Assembly: GCA_016177155.1 (NCBI GenBank)
Contig: JACOVU010000004.1
Coordinates: 1 to 33,364, forward strand
From: Candidatus Omnitrophota bacterium
GTDB taxonomy: Bacteria; Omnitrophota; Omnitrophia; Omnitrophales; Danuiimicrobiaceae
Direction of reading: 5' to 3'
Length of the DNA stretch: 33,364 nucleotides
Below the pieces are notes generated by a model that searched no databases, was not told where the DNA came from, and saw nothing but the letters and a program-made list of their open reading frames with translations. Position 1 is the first letter of the stretch. The number at the start of each line of letters is the position of its first letter. Of the stretch, positions 25,875 through 33,364 are shown piece after piece. The position numbers and the translations under genes were made by a program.

Positions 25875-26739
25875 AGAAGAGTTTCGTAAACATTTTCGCC
25901 CGAGATCAAGAACGGCTCACAAAGGCGATTTTGGTCGCGTTTTCATTTTGGCCGGTTCTCAAGGTTTGAGTGGAGCGTGTTTTCTTGCGAGCATGGCCGC
26001 ACTTCGCTCGGGTGCGGGACTTGTCACCGTCGGTGTCCCGAAATGTTTGGTTGCGCCACTCGCTAGACGTCTTACGGAAGCCATGATGCTTCCGCTTCCC
26101 GAAACCCAAGAAGGTACACTCAGCCAATCAGCTCATCAGCCGCTCGCGCGTTATTTGAAAACTCAGGATGTTTTTGCACTCGGTCCTGGTCTTTCCATGA
26201 ATCGCGCAACCCAGGCTTTGATTCGTAAAGCTGTGCTTCATGCCCATCAACTGATGGTCATTGATGCGGATGGGCTGAATGCATTTACAGATCGCCCGGA
26301 GCTCTTCAAAAAATTAAAATCTCAAGTCATTCTTACTCCTCACAGCGGTGAATTTATTCGAATTTTTGGCGGTCGGATTTCCAAGACGGAAACGGAGAGA
26401 AAGAGACGCGTTGTTCAAGCCGCTAAGGCTTACGGCGTCGTCATTGCATTAAAGGGGTATCGCACGGTCGTTGCTTCACCTCGAGGGGAGGTCTATGTGA
26501 ATCAAACGGGCAATCCGGGAATGGCGACGGGCGGTTCAGGTGATGTGTTGACCGGCGTGATCGCTGCCATGTTAGGGCAGCATGCCAACCCTTTTCAAGC
26601 GGCATGCTTTGGCGTGTTCATTCACGGCCTTGCGGGTGATTTGGCGAAAAAAGAAAAAGGAGAAATTTCTCTTGTAGCAGGGGATATTCTGAATGCTTTA
26701 CCGCTTGCATTTCAGAAGGTTCTTAGACAGAATAAGTAA
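25864..26739 (+). CDS. nnrD: ADP-dependent NAD(P)H-hydrate dehydratase
   Basis: HKGDFGRVFILAGSQGLSGACFLASMAALRSGAGLVTV; ALGPGLS; VIDADGLNAF; LTPHSGEF; NQTGNPGMATGGSGDVLTGVIAAML. Confidence 0.94.
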   Translation: MDVREEFRKHFRPRSRTAHKGDFGRVFILAGSQGLSGACFLASMAALRSGAGLVTVGVPKCLVAPLARRLTEAMMLPLPETQEGTLSQSAHQPLARYLKTQDVFALGPGLSMNRATQALIRKAVLHAHQLMVIDADGLNAFTDRPELFKKLKSQVILTPHSGEFIRIFGGRISKTETERKRRVVQAAKAYGVVIALKGYRTVVASPRGEVYVNQTGNPGMATGGSGDVLTGVIAAMLGQHANPFQAACFGVFIHGLAGDLAKKEKGEISLVAGDILNALPLAFQKVLRQNK

Positions 26740-26751
26740 ATTTTTTGCCGC

Positions 26752-26780
26752 CCTTGAGCCGAGTTTGTACAGGCTCAAGG
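26752..26780. repeat. inverted repeat downstream of nnrD (possible terminator or dispersed palindrome)
   Basis: CCTTGAGCC (26752-26760) / GGCTCAAGG (26772-26780), flanked by GCCG and ACTGC. Confidence 0.65.
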
Positions 26781-26833
26781 ACTGCTCGAAAACCTGATTG
26801 ATATTTTAAATTTAATAATAAGGTAGTTTTCTC

Positions 26834-26917
26834 GCAGGCGTAGCTCAACGGCAGCCCTGACTTTCATTGACATATAATCAGGATTATTCATCGGTAGTCA
26901 GGACAATCGTTGAGCTT
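26834..26917 (+). pseudogene. truncated tRNA-Thr(TGT) 5' half fused to a palindrome
   Basis: GGCGTAGCTCAACGGCAG (26837-26854) is identical to tRNA-Thr 26949-26966. AGCTCAACG (26842-26850)/CGTTGAGCT (26909-26917) and CCTGACT (26856-26862)/AGTCAGG (26897-26903) form a hairpin. Confidence 0.75.
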
Positions 26918-26945
26918 CCGATGAAGATTCATATTGAACTATTTT

Positions 26946-27017
26946 GCTGGCGTAGCTCAACGGCAGAGCAACGGTTTTGTAAACCGTAGGTTGGAGGTTC
27001 AAGTCCTCTCGCCAGCT
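26946..27017 (+). tRNA. tRNA-Thr (TGT)
   Basis: GCTGGCGTAGCTCAACGGCAGAGCAACGGTTTTGTAAACCGTAGGTTGGAGGTTCAAGTCCTCTCGCCAGCT; no encoded CCA. Confidence 0.95.
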
Positions 27018-27278
27018 TCGGTAAAGATAAAGAGGAATGGTCGGGGGTTCTCCGCCAAACAACGCGGCGGATCAGTCCACAAGCGTTGTTGGACGGATCT
27101 CGCCAACGCTTTGTGGCGGAAATCCCCTCCACCGGCTCCATGACCACACGAGGCCGAACGGGCCGAGTGGGGAATGGCACCGAAACGGTTGGTTTCGGTG
27201 AGTCGGACGAAAGTTGTGCACTTGAGACTCATGTCTCAAGTGCGTTCGGCGACGACTTAGGATAGTCGTTGTCCTCAC
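27018..27278. repeat. array of consecutive palindromes in the tRNA-Thr/tRNA-Tyr spacer
   Basis: TCCGCCA/TGGCGGA (27051-27057/27114-27120) with inner GTCCA/TGGAC; ACCGAAAC/GTTTCGGT (27179-27199); GCACTTGAGAC-tcat-GTCTCAAGTGC (27218-27243); CGACGACT/AGTCGTTG (27250-27271). Confidence 0.75.
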
Positions 27279-27361
27279 GGGGAGTTACCCAAGTGGACAA
27301 AGGGGACAGACTGTAAATCTGTTGGCTTCGGCCTTCGAAGGTTCGAATCCTTCACTCCCCA
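27279..27361 (+). tRNA. tRNA-Tyr (GTA)
   Basis: GGGGAGTTACCCAAGTGGACAAAGGGGACAGACTGTAAATCTG...GGTTCGAATCCTTCACTCCCCA; long variable arm. Confidence 0.95.
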
Positions 27362-27380
27362 AATTTTCTGAATAATCAAT

Positions 27381-28661
27381 ATGGAACAAATCACGATTGT
27401 AGATGGCGTAAGAACCCCTTTTGTTAAAGCGTGGACGCTTTTTGATCGGCTTCCTGCGCAAACGCTTGGAGCATTGTGCGTTCGGGAGCTTTTGGAGCGC
27501 ACAGAAATCGACCCCAATCTGATCGATGAAGTGATTATAGGCTGTGTAGCCCAACCGATTGATGCAGCCAACGTGTCGCGCGTGATCAGCCTTTCTAGTG
27601 GAATCCCAAAATCGAAGAAAGCCTACACCGTAAACCGCAATTGTGCTTCTGGGTTTGAAGCACTGACGAGCGCCATCGAGAAAATTCAGACGGGAAGCGA
27701 TGAAATCGTTGTTGCGGGTGGCGCAGAGTCCATGTCAAATGCGCCGCTCGCTTTTTCAAAAGAGGCGGCTGCGCTGTTTATGAAACTGGGAAGGACTAAA
27801 ACATTTCTCGATCGCTTGAAAGTCTTTACCCAATTTCGGCCTAAACATTTCAAACCTATTGCTGTGCTCCAACTGGCGCTGACCGATCCCATTTGCGGCC
27901 TTAACATGGGGGAGACCGCCGAGGTGCTTGCGAGGAAATTTGGGATTTCAAGAAAAGACCAAGATCTTTTCGCCCTGGAAAGTCACAAACGGGTTATTTC
28001 AGGCCGCGAAAAACTTCGTGAAGAAACAATGACGGTTTTTATTCCACCGAAGTACGAACATTATGTTCAAGAGGACAACGGTCCTCGGGAACAACAAAGC
28101 TTGGAAGCGCTTGCGAAACTCAAGCCTGTTTTTGATCGCCGCTCAGGTACAGTGACGGCAGGGAATTCCTCTCAGATTACGGATGGTGCTTGTGCACTGT
28201 TGGTCATGCCTGAAGCTCGCGCGAAGTCATTAGGCTATCAAATTTTAGGAATGATCCGCGCTTATGAATATGTAGGTCTTGAGCCGAGTGAAATGGGACT
28301 CGGTCCTGCGTTTGCGATTGAAAAAGTATTGCGGAAAACAAAGCTGAAATTAAAAGATATTGAGTTGTTTGAAATCAACGAAGCGTTCGCCGTACAGGTA
28401 TTGGCATGTCTTCGGGCGCTGAATTCAACCTCTTTCGCGAAGGAAAATTTTTCAAATGGTGAAGTAGTGGGAGAAATCAATCCCAATCTTTTGAATGTGA
28501 ATGGTGGCGGTATTGCTTTGGGTCATCCTGTAGGCGTGAGTGGTGCGCGTCTCGTTCTGACTTGTCTTAAAGAAATGAAGCGACGCGGGCTTCATCTTGG
28601 CTTAGTCTCGCTTTGCGTTGGCGGCGGACAAGGTGGTGCGTTCATCTTGGAGCGTGAATAA
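27381..28661 (+). CDS. acetyl-CoA C-acyltransferase (thiolase)
   Basis: VRTPFVKAWT; NRNCASGFEALTSAIEKIQTG; GGAESMSNAPLAF; NEAFAVQVLAC; NVNGGGIALGHPVGVSGAR; SLCVGGGQGGAFILE. Confidence 0.95.
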   Translation: MEQITIVDGVRTPFVKAWTLFDRLPAQTLGALCVRELLERTEIDPNLIDEVIIGCVAQPIDAANVSRVISLSSGIPKSKKAYTVNRNCASGFEALTSAIEKIQTGSDEIVVAGGAESMSNAPLAFSKEAAALFMKLGRTKTFLDRLKVFTQFRPKHFKPIAVLQLALTDPICGLNMGETAEVLARKFGISRKDQDLFALESHKRVISGREKLREETMTVFIPPKYEHYVQEDNGPREQQSLEALAKLKPVFDRRSGTVTAGNSSQITDGACALLVMPEARAKSLGYQILGMIRAYEYVGLEPSEMGLGPAFAIEKVLRKTKLKLKDIELFEINEAFAVQVLACLRALNSTSFAKENFSNGEVVGEINPNLLNVNGGGIALGHPVGVSGARLVLTCLKEMKRRGLHLGLVSLCVGGGQGGAFILERE

Positions 28662-30784
28662 TGGGTAAGAGCTGGAATTTACACACTCAAGACGGAATCG
28701 GTATTCTTGAGTTTGATTGTCCCGATACCGAGGTCAACGTTTTGACTGCCGAGAACATGGCAGAACTGAGAGATGTGCTCGTTGAGATTCCAAAACGAAG
28801 CGAGATCAAAGCACTTATTATTGTGAGCGCGAAGAAAAGGATTTTTATTGCCGGAGCTGACATTAAGGAAATCCAAAATATTTCTACCGAAGAAGACGCC
28901 TTCAAGAAAGCAGAGCATGGCAAACAAGTGGTCCAACTTTTGGAAGATTTGAACATTCCTACCGTGACCGTGATTAACGGAGCGTGTTTGGGCGGCGGTT
29001 ACGAGCTTGCTCTCGCCACGAAATACCGCGTTGCTTCCTTCTCAGAAAAGGTCCAAATCGGGCTTCCTGAAGTGAAGTTAGGAATCCTACCAGGATTTGG
29101 TGGAAGCATTCGACTTCCAAGGTTACTTGGTCTTCTGAAAGCCCTTCCATTAATTCTTGCCGGGAAAGTCATTCCTTCCAAAGACGCCTTGAAGAATGGG
29201 ATGGTGGACCGACTTTTTCCGGAAGGTACGCTCCGGGAAAATGCGGTCGAGTTTGCGAAGGAAATAGTTCAGGGTAAGATTAACGGTATCAGTTCTGGCC
29301 GCCAGCTAAAACGGAAATCCAATTGGTTTTTAGAAGGAACACCATTCGGCCGCTCCCTCGTTTTTAAACAGGCAAAGCAAAATGTCCTCAAGGAAACCAA
29401 AGGTTTTTATCCCGCCCCACTTCAAATTATCGATCTCGTTCGAAGAACGTGTGGTCGCAAGGGGCAATCCGTTTTTCAGGAAGAGAGCCGAGATTTTTCA
29501 AAGCTCGCCGTAACTCCGGTTTCGAAGAGTCTGATCAAAGTTTTTTTCATGATGGAGCAGTACAAAAAATTTCCGTGGACGGATATTTCGGGAAAAGTGC
29601 CGTCTGTCAATAAGTGTGGTGTTCTTGGAGCGGGCGTTATGGGGGGAGGCATTGCTCAGCTTGTTAGTTACAAAAGTATTCCGGTGAGAGTGAAAGATAT
29701 TAATGAAAAAGCCCTCGCTGGCGCGCTCAAGGAAGCTTGGCGGATTTATGGCGGTGCACTCAAACGCAGAAAAATTACTGCCTATGATCGCGATTACAAA
29801 ATGGGGCTTATTTCGGTCGGGCTGACCAACGATGGTTTGCGAAGGGCCGATATCATTATCGAGGCCGTCGTTGAAAATCTTGAGATCAAGCAGAAAGTTT
29901 TTAAAGAACTCAGTGAGCTTACGGATGCTCACGTCATTTTAGCTTCCAACACGTCTTCACTTTCAGTGAATCAACTTGCCGATGTCTCAAAATCACCTGA
30001 ACGGGTGGTTGGACTTCATTTTTTCAATCCCGTTCATCGCATGCCGCTTGTTGAAATCGTTCCTTCATCGCGCACGTCTCGCGAAGTTTTAGAAAGAACC
30101 ATTCGATTTTCAAGAACTCTTGGGAAGACGGTTATTGTCGTCAAAGATGTTCCCGGGTTTCTGGTGAATCGGCTTTTGCTTCCCTATATGAATGAAGCTG
30201 CTTATCTTGTAGAAGAAGGTGTTTTGCCGGAGGAACTAGATCGAATCGCTGAACAATTTGGAATGCCGATGGGGCCGGTGGAGTTGGTGGATCAAGTAGG
30301 GATCGATGTAGGGTATAAGGTAGCCCATAATTTGTCCGAAGCTTACGGCGAACGTATGAAAGTTTCTTCCGTTCTTGAAGAAGCGAAGCAAAAAGGGTTA
30401 TTGGGGAAGAAATCAGGCCGAGGTTTCTACATTTATCACGGAAAAGAGAAAAAGCTGAATCCAGATTTTAAATTTCAGAAGTTCGCAAAACCCATTCCGC
30501 AGGAAGAGGTCATGAAAAGGCTCATTTATATCATGGTCAATGAGGCGGCACGCTGTCTGGATGAAAAAGTTGTGAATGACCCGAGTACAGTTGATATTGG
30601 AATGATCATGGGAACGGGTTTTTCTCCATTCCGGGCAGGGCTGCTTCGTTATGCCGATCAAGTAGGGCTCCCGAATATTTTAGCCGATCTTGAGCGCTTT
30701 CAAAAATCAGTGAATCGCGCTCGATTTGAACCCTCTCCACTTCTTGAGCGTCTTGCCGAAACCAATCAGACTTTTTATCAATAA
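28661..30784 (+). CDS. FadB/FadJ-type enoyl-CoA hydratase / 3-hydroxyacyl-CoA dehydrogenase
   Basis: FIAGADIKEIQ; NGACLGGGYELALA; GILPGFGGSIRLPRL; GVLGAGVMGGGIAQLV; HFFNPVHRMPLVEIV; FMNEA-like LPYMNEAAYL. Confidence 0.95.
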   Translation: MGKSWNLHTQDGIGILEFDCPDTEVNVLTAENMAELRDVLVEIPKRSEIKALIIVSAKKRIFIAGADIKEIQNISTEEDAFKKAEHGKQVVQLLEDLNIPTVTVINGACLGGGYELALATKYRVASFSEKVQIGLPEVKLGILPGFGGSIRLPRLLGLLKALPLILAGKVIPSKDALKNGMVDRLFPEGTLRENAVEFAKEIVQGKINGISSGRQLKRKSNWFLEGTPFGRSLVFKQAKQNVLKETKGFYPAPLQIIDLVRRTCGRKGQSVFQEESRDFSKLAVTPVSKSLIKVFFMMEQYKKFPWTDISGKVPSVNKCGVLGAGVMGGGIAQLVSYKSIPVRVKDINEKALAGALKEAWRIYGGALKRRKITAYDRDYKMGLISVGLTNDGLRRADIIIEAVVENLEIKQKVFKELSELTDAHVILASNTSSLSVNQLADVSKSPERVVGLHFFNPVHRMPLVEIVPSSRTSREVLERTIRFSRTLGKTVIVVKDVPGFLVNRLLLPYMNEAAYLVEEGVLPEELDRIAEQFGMPMGPVELVDQVGIDVGYKVAHNLSEAYGERMKVSSVLEEAKQKGLLGKKSGRGFYIYHGKEKKLNPDFKFQKFAKPIPQEEVMKRLIYIMVNEAARCLDEKVVNDPSTVDIGMIMGTGFSPFRAGLLRYADQVGLPNILADLERFQKSVNRARFEPSPLLERLAETNQTFYQ

Positions 30785-30798
30785 TTGAATCTTCGCAC

Positions 30799-30826
30799 GC
30801 CGCGCTACGGGATGTCTAACGGGGTA
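30799..30826. repeat. half copy of the CCCCGTTAGACAT palindrome
   Basis: CGCGCTACGGGATGTCTAACGGGGTAA nearly matches CGCGCTGCGGGATGTCTAACGGGGTTA at about 14996-15022. Confidence 0.75.
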
Positions 30827-30872
30827 AAGGCATTGGGGTTTGTGACGATACAAGGAACAAAAGGAGATGGAA

Positions 30873-31688
30873 ATGACTCATTTTCTTCTTTCACCAGTTA
30901 CAGCATTTTTTAGTCGGCGGCTCTACCGGGAAGCGCTTCGTTCTGGAATAGGGCGAGGCTTTGGTTTTTTGACGTATCTGACACTGCTCTTCTGTATTTT
31001 TGTTTTTCTGCTTTGCCAAATTCGGATTGTTCCTCTCACCAATAGTTTTGTGGATTGGTTGATTCAAACAACGCCAGAAATGACGATGACCTCCGCGGGT
31101 CTTACAACTCAGGCAGAACAGCCTTATCTGGCGAAACATCCCGCTTTTGGCCCTCTTTATTTGATTGATACGACTAAAACAGCACAGGAACTTTTGGCGA
31201 CCGAAACTCCCGCCGTAGTTCTGATTTCCAAGGATGCGATTATCCTCAAGCAGGTTCGCAATGGTCAAACCCGCGTTTTTAATTTGGACCAAGCCATGGC
31301 GCAGGTCCGTCAAACCAATCGACCTATTCAATTAACCAAACAACTCATGCGGCAGATTGCCAATCGAATCCTTGCTTTTCTAGTTCCTTTGGTTCTTCTC
31401 TTTTTTGCTCCGTTTTTCTTTATCTGGAAGCTATTCGCTGCACTTTTTTATTCGTTGTTTGCTCTGTTGTTTAATCTGTTCCGAAAAGAAAAATGTTCCT
31501 ATCGTAGTCTTTTTGTTTTGTCGTGCTTTGCCCTTGCGCCCGTTACGGTGCTTCAAGCAATCAATATTCTTTTGCCGAACCTTACGATGAATTTAAATGT
31601 TCTCTATGCTTTCGTATTAACTTTAGCTTATCTTGCTTTTGGTCTGTTTGTGGGGGACAAGGTTTCATCTCCCAGCAAGCAGTCCTGA
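30873..31688 (+). CDS. DUF1189-like integral membrane protein
   Basis: Signal/TM start MTHFLLSPVTAFFSRRLYREALRSGIGRGFGFLTYLTLL, extracytoplasmic segment with LYLIDTT, then four hydrophobic helices. Start ATG 30867 or 30873. Confidence 0.65.
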   Translation: MTHFLLSPVTAFFSRRLYREALRSGIGRGFGFLTYLTLLFCIFVFLLCQIRIVPLTNSFVDWLIQTTPEMTMTSAGLTTQAEQPYLAKHPAFGPLYLIDTTKTAQELLATETPAVVLISKDAIILKQVRNGQTRVFNLDQAMAQVRQTNRPIQLTKQLMRQIANRILAFLVPLVLLFFAPFFFIWKLFAALFYSLFALLFNLFRKEKCSYRSLFVLSCFALAPVTVLQAINILLPNLTMNLNVLYAFVLTLAYLAFGLFVGDKVSSPSKQS

Positions 31689-31707
31689 TCTCGTTACCTT
31701 GATTCTC

Positions 31708-32703
31708 ATGTCTACCACAATGTCAAAAACGACTTCTCGAAGCCTCCCTGTCAGCTATGATTATGTAGCAGTTTCCAGTCAAGAAACGGTGGCTTCTACT
31801 ATAGAACTCTTGCGAAATCGTCGGAGTGATTTCCAAAGCAAAATCACTTATCTTTATGTCGTTAATGGCCTTAAGAAGTTAATCGGCGTGCTTAGGGTTC
31901 GTGATCTTTTGTCTGAAGAACCGTCCAGGATGATTCATGACATCATGCAAAAGGAGGTTCTCCGCGTTGACAGAACCTCTTCGATAGAAGAAGTGTTGAA
32001 AATTTTTAAAACCCATTCGTTTCATGCCATTCCGGTTACCGATCAGGAATCTCGATTAGTCGGCACGATTCATGAGACTGCGTTACGAAAATATCTTAAC
32101 CCTCAAGAAATGAGGCGCCTTCATCGATGGATCGGATTCAATCCAGAAGAGGTGGAGGGAAACGATGCTTTGCAAATTGTATTTAAGAGACTTCCGTGGC
32201 TTTTGATTAGTGTGACGAGCGGTCTTGTCTGTGCTTACATTCTTGGTCTTTTTATCGGAAGGATTGAATCAATTGTTGCACTTGTCTTGTTTGTTCCAAT
32301 CATTTTAGGTCTTGCGGGAAGCGTAGGGACTCAATCAGCACACATCACGAACCGTGAACTTGAATGTGGGAATTTGTCCATTAAAAATTCATTTCGAATT
32401 CTGATTAGGGAATTTATCGCCGCTTTAGCATTAGGAGGAGTTGCTTTTCTTACCGCTGCGTTCATTGCGTTGGTATGGCGAAAACCGCCGGTCGAAGGAA
32501 TTGCCCTAGGTTTTTCGATTGTGGCTGTTATGGCGGCTTCAGGCATTTTAGGGGCTATTTTGCCGGTTGTGTTTCGAATATTACGAATCCCCTCTAGTTT
32601 TGCTTCGGGATTGTTTCTTTTGTTCATTTGTGATACTTTTGCCCTCATTCTTTATTTTACGATCTCGTTGTCCTTACTCAATCCAACCCTTGAGATTGGT
32701 TAG
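31708..32703 (+). CDS. MgtE-like divalent cation transporter (CBS pair plus membrane domain; no N-terminal MgtE_N domain)
   Basis: CBS repeats (YLYVVNGLKKLIGVLRVRDLL; HAIPVTDQESRLVGTI); GLAGSVGTQSAHITNRELECG; SFASGLFLLFICDTFALILYF. Confidence 0.82.
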   Translation: MSTTMSKTTSRSLPVSYDYVAVSSQETVASTIELLRNRRSDFQSKITYLYVVNGLKKLIGVLRVRDLLSEEPSRMIHDIMQKEVLRVDRTSSIEEVLKIFKTHSFHAIPVTDQESRLVGTIHETALRKYLNPQEMRRLHRWIGFNPEEVEGNDALQIVFKRLPWLLISVTSGLVCAYILGLFIGRIESIVALVLFVPIILGLAGSVGTQSAHITNRELECGNLSIKNSFRILIREFIAALALGGVAFLTAAFIALVWRKPPVEGIALGFSIVAVMAASGILGAILPVVFRILRIPSSFASGLFLLFICDTFALILYFTISLSLLNPTLEIG

Positions 32704-32711
32704 CGAGTAAT

Positions 32712-32729
32712 TATATAAGTTCTTATATA
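32712..32729. repeat. AT-rich hairpin between mgtE-like gene and tRNA-Gly
   Basis: TATATAAG-TT-CTTATATA. Confidence 0.55.
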
Positions 32730-32740
32730 CCAACGACTTA

Positions 32741-32814
32741 GCGGGTGTAGCTTAGTGGTAAAGCCTCAGCCTTCCAAGCTGAACATGCGGGTTCGATTCC
32801 CGCCACCCGCTCCA
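32741..32814 (+). tRNA. tRNA-Gly (TCC)
   Basis: GCGGGTGTAGCTTAGTGGTAAAGCCTCAGCCTTCCAAGCTGAACATGCGGGTTCGATTCCCGCCACCCGCTCCA; encoded CCA. Confidence 0.95.
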
Positions 32815-32840
32815 GTTTTCCATCGGAAAACTGGAGCGGG
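32806..32840. repeat. 16 bp perfect hairpin using the tRNA-Gly 3' end as its left arm
   Basis: CCCGCTCCAGTTTTCC (32806-32821) ATC GGAAAACTGGAGCGGG (32825-32840). Confidence 0.9.
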
Positions 32841-32902
32841 GCTCCCGCTATGTGACGGCCCGCCCAGAATCAAGTTTTTTTTCTAGAAAGTCGATAAAAT
32901 TC

Positions 32903-32930
32903 TTGACATAAACAGTTTGTACACTATAAT
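32903..32930 (+). promoter_or_regulatory. consensus sigma70 promoter for tRNA-Thr(GGT)-tuf
   Basis: TTGACA-16 nt-TATAAT. Confidence 0.85.
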
Positions 32931-33152
32931 TTACGCCTCACTTGCGCAGGTGGGGGCTGTCTCCTTTTTTTGCTTGTTGGTTTAAGGGGCTTCTATTTTT
33001 TCCTGCGGTTTTATTAATTATTCATCACAAGGTGTACCAGCGGAGTTGGCGCTTTTGTTTCCGTTGGTGTTGCCCTGATCCTTATGGGTCAGGTAAATCG
33101 GTAATCAGAACTGTACTTGCCATCTGATTTATTTGATTAAATGGAGGCAAGT

Positions 33153-33225
33153 GCTGCTGTAGCTCAGTTGGCAGAGCGCGTCCTTGGTAAGGACGAGGTC
33201 ATCGGTTCAATCCCGATCAGCAGCT
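33153..33225 (+). tRNA. tRNA-Thr (GGT)
   Basis: GCTGCTGTAGCTCAGTTGGCAGAGCGCGTCCTTGGTAAGGACGAGGTCATCGGTTCAATCCCGATCAGCAGCT. Confidence 0.95.
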
Positions 33226-33254
33226 GAGGCTTTAAGTTTTAATAAAATAATTGA

Positions 33255-33364
<110 letters not shown>

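Noticed and set aside
26752-26780. Simple Rho-independent terminator after nnrD
   Set aside because: The inverted repeat is perfect but lacks a following T-run (the T-run precedes it), so it is listed as a repeat rather than a firm terminator.
256-32648. Numerous antisense and out-of-frame ORFs in the supplied track
   Set aside because: They lie opposite or inside strongly supported genes and lack independent motifs or RBS.
32942-33127. 61 aa ORF between tRNA-Gly and tRNA-Thr
   Set aside because: It lies in the leader after a consensus promoter, with no recognisable domain and no convincing SD.

Overview
This window looks like a dense bacterial chromosome segment; the gene repertoire and style are compatible with an uncultured PVC/Omnitrophota-like lineage, but I cannot prove the taxonomy. 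Nearly all genes are on the + strand. Content in order: aguB (partial)-aguA, LpxL/HtrB-type acyltransferase, rluB-like pseudouridine synthase, queD (-), trxA, radical SAM, LacD-like aldolase, aldo/keto reductase, PG-binding protein, NUDIX, plsC, apgM, ftsB-like, tRNA-fMet (-), SNase-like, Zn-ribbon protein, LemA, M48 peptidase, second LpxL paralogue, tRNA-Met, tilS, ftsH, folP, yebC, ruvC, ruvA, ruvB, DUF2905, cdaA, ybbR/cdaR, pdxJ, nnrD, tRNA-Thr(TGT), tRNA-Tyr, thiolase, fadB/J-like, DUF1189-like, MgtE-like, tRNA-Gly, tRNA-Thr(GGT), tuf (partial). The most interesting signal is a family of five 105-190 bp palindromic-ended elements (TCCC[CC]ACCAC...GTGGT[GG]GGGA) directly flanked by ATGA repeats. 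In all five the right ATGA is the start codon of the downstream gene. In three the left ATGA holds the stop codon of the upstream gene. This suggests insertion, with duplication, into ATGA stop/start overlaps, leaving both genes intact and possibly preserving translational coupling through the stem. Other notable signals: a tRNA-Thr/Tyr/Gly/Thr-tuf operon (E. coli thrU-tyrU-glyT-thrT-tufB order) split by about 5.4 kb of fatty-acid and transport genes; in-frame palindromic repeats inside protein-coding genes (like Rickettsia palindromic elements); and palindromes anchored on tRNA termini.
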